Part shown: piece after piece, positions 14,086 to 15,219 of the stretch
Layout: each line of letters opens with the position of its first letter
How positions within the stretch are numbered: position 1 is the first letter of the stretch
Assembly: GCA_031273835.1 (NCBI GenBank)
Contig: JAISRD010000255.1
Location: 1-15,219 of the forward strand
Reading direction: 5' to 3'
Source: Treponema sp.
GTDB lineage: Bacteria; Spirochaetota; Spirochaetia; Treponematales; Breznakiellaceae
DNA length: 15,219 bases
Position numbers and translations under genes: made by a program
Notes under the pieces: generated by a model
Database searches by the model: none
What the model was told of the DNA's origin: nothing
What the model saw: the letters and a program-made list of their open reading frames with translations, nothing else

Positions 14086-14114
14086 ACGCTAGGAGATGGA
14101 CGGTTCTTTGTCAA
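14086..14114 (-). promoter_or_regulatory. jetA promoter, implying a leaderless transcript
   Basis: On the minus strand TTGACA (14109-14114), 17 bp and TAGCGT (14086-14091), then six bases (GTTTTT) and the ATG. The expected start point is the A of the ATG. The -35 is perfect; the -10 keeps the important T1, A2 and T6. Confidence 0.6.
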
Positions 14115-14144
14115 GCTTCTTTTACCCCCGTGATGCGACCCCCG

Positions 14145-14174
14145 TTGCATAAAACGTTTCCGATACGCTATGCT
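14145..14174 (+). promoter_or_regulatory. Promoter of the tandem-TetR regulator
   Basis: TTGCAT (14145-14150), 18 bp and TATGCT (14169-14174) face right. The 20-bp palindrome begins directly after the -10 box, covering the expected transcript start. Confidence 0.55.
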
Positions 14175-14194
14175 GTTACCGACCGGTCGTTAAC
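14175..14194. promoter_or_regulatory. 20-bp palindromic operator, probable TetR-type site
   Basis: GTTACCGACCGGTCGTTAAC is self-complementary except for one symmetric mismatch pair (positions 5 and 16); its core CGACCGGTCG is perfect. It lies 12 bp before the regulator ATG and just after its -10 box, an ideal place for autorepression. CGACCGGTCG-like cores are common in TetR-family operators. Confidence 0.65.
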
Positions 14195-14206
14195 ACCGGG
14201 TTGCTT

Positions 14207-15219
14207 ATGACACGAGACGATATTATCGGCGCCGCCTTCAAGGTTTGGGGGCGGGAGCTCTACAAAGTTACCAGCCTCTCCAAGCTGGCGGATACCCTGG
14301 GGGTTTCCAAACCGGCCCTGTACCGGCATTTTCCCGATAAACAGGCCCTGCTTGACGCCATGGAACGCCGGTTTTTCGACGATTACGCGGCGAACATAAA
14401 GCCCGCCATCGAAAAAGTACGGGAGCTGGAATCCTGGCAGGAACGGATCCTCATTATGGTCCGGGGCATGACGGAATTTTTTTCCTTCAATTTTGATTAT
14501 TTTATTTTTTCCCTGGATAAAATGAGCCAAAAAGATCATTTCCACCATTACACGGATGAACTGGAAAAGCGGGGTATCCGCTTTTCCGAATTTGCGCCGA
14601 AGGACGCGCCGCTCTTAAGGCTCTTCGGGGAAAGATGTACGGTTTCCGCCGGGGAAATCCCGGAGATCTTTTTCGCGGATCCCATCGGGGGGGGCAATCC
14701 CGCGAATTTTTTTGTAGATTACCCTTCGGTACTGTTCTTTGCGGGGATCACCGCGATCTTTGAAACCGGCCGTTATCATAAACAGCGATCTTTACAGGTT
14801 TTGCATAAGGTTCAGGACCCTTCCGGCATATCCGGCGCCGGGGATCCTTTGGGTGTGGCCGCCGCGGCGGTGGAAAAAGTCAGAAAAGGCCTGGGTTTTA
14901 ACCGGGAAATAGTGGAGGCCCTGCCCTTTGAGGCCCTGGAAAAACCGGGAATCGAGGCCCCCCTTCCCCCGAATTCCCTCTTTATGGCCGTGGCGGAGGC
15001 GGTAGCCCTGGCGGGGCCCTGGAACGCCTCTATGGAAATGGTGGCAAAACTTTCGGGCCTTTCCAAAAGCGGCCTCTATGCCCACTTCAAAAGCAAGGAG
15101 GACATGCTTTCAAAACTTTTTGTCCCCGAATTTAAACGTATCGCCGAACTTGCCGTTAAGTACGCCGGGCTTTCGGAGCGCCGGGAGGAACGGCTCTACC
15201 TGGTTCTGTTTTCCATTGC
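14207..15219 (+). CDS. Tandem TetR-type regulator with two helix-turn-helix domains (cut by window edge)
   Basis: The frame is open from the ATG at 14207 to the window end (337 residues plus two bases, no stop). Residues 4-52 form a normal TetR DNA-binding domain: DDIIGAAFKVWG, VTSLSKLADTLGVSKPALYRHFPDKQALLDAM. About 200 residues of mostly helical ligand-domain-like sequence follow. Residues 256-304 form a second one: NSLFMAVAEAVALAG, ASMEMVAKLSGLSKSGLYAHFKSKEDMLSKLF. Both keep the G-[LV]-S-[KR]-x-x-L-Y-x-H-F core. Two such domains in one chain suggest a fused duplicate that may bind as a pseudo-dimer. Only a weak CGGG precedes the ATG, so the start rests on the domain fit. It is divergent from jetA and probably binds the palindrome at 14175-14194; control of jetA is possible but unproven. 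The Cys/Gly-rich middle offers no ligand clue. Confidence 0.85.
   Translation, partial: MTRDDIIGAAFKVWGRELYKVTSLSKLADTLGVSKPALYRHFPDKQALLDAMERRFFDDYAANIKPAIEKVRELESWQERILIMVRGMTEFFSFNFDYFIFSLDKMSQKDHFHHYTDELEKRGIRFSEFAPKDAPLLRLFGERCTVSAGEIPEIFFADPIGGGNPANFFVDYPSVLFFAGITAIFETGRYHKQRSLQVLHKVQDPSGISGAGDPLGVAAAAVEKVRKGLGFNREIVEALPFEALEKPGIEAPLPPNSLFMAVAEAVALAGPWNASMEMVAKLSGLSKSGLYAHFKSKEDMLSKLFVPEFKRIAELAVKYAGLSERREERLYLVLFSI

Noticed and set aside
14168..14548. 126-residue minus-strand frame opposite the TetR-type gene
   Set aside because: It is antisense to a well-supported TetR DNA-binding domain and crosses the palindrome and promoter.

Overview
The window looks like a G+C-rich bacterial chromosome with an AT-rich accessory segment at its left edge. 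Codon use, promoter style and gene families would suit a spirochaete of the termite-gut Treponema kind. That assignment is recollection and inference; no single marker here proves the species.

Layout. (1) 1-994 is visibly AT-rich and holds the integration end of a mobile island: the N-terminal part of a tyrosine-recombinase-like integrase running off the left edge, an excisionase-like helix-turn-helix gene, a hairpin and a cluster of short inverted/direct sites. It stops at the 3' end of tRNA-Ala(GGC) (995-1068), the probable attachment site. (2) 1081-4424 is core-like DNA on the minus strand: a membrane-bound hybrid histidine kinase followed 6 nt later by an acyl-ACP thioesterase. (3) 4425-5690 carries a secreted DUF2271-type protein (minus), tRNA-Arg(CCT) (plus) and a short DksA/TraR-type zinc-finger regulator (plus). 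(4) 5710-14079 is a minus-strand Wadjet (JetABCD / MksFEBG-type) plasmid-defence locus: jetA-jetB overlap, jetC-jetD overlap, and a signal-anchored alpha/beta hydrolase overlaps the end of jetD as a fifth cistron. (5) The jetAB and jetCD halves are separated by about 720 bp that hold an 18-unit, 21-bp tandem array and a probable separate promoter for jetCD. (6) From 14207 a divergent regulator begins that contains two TetR-type DNA-binding domains in one chain; it runs off the right edge. A near-perfect 20-bp palindrome lies between its -10 box and its start codon.

How it works together. JetA (kleisin), JetB (winged-helix partner) and JetC (SMC-like ATPase) would form a loop-extruding complex and JetD (Toprim-like nuclease) would cut small circular DNA. 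The hydrolase and the regulator are candidate accessory genes of this locus, by position only.

Most notable: the helically phased 21-bp array inside the defence operon, the tandem-TetR protein with its operator, the fifth cistron, the tRNA-Ala island junction, and several consensus promoters (TTGACA, 17 bp, -10) whose -10 boxes lie so close to start codons that the transcripts of jetA, the DUF2271 gene and probably the kinase would be leaderless or nearly so.
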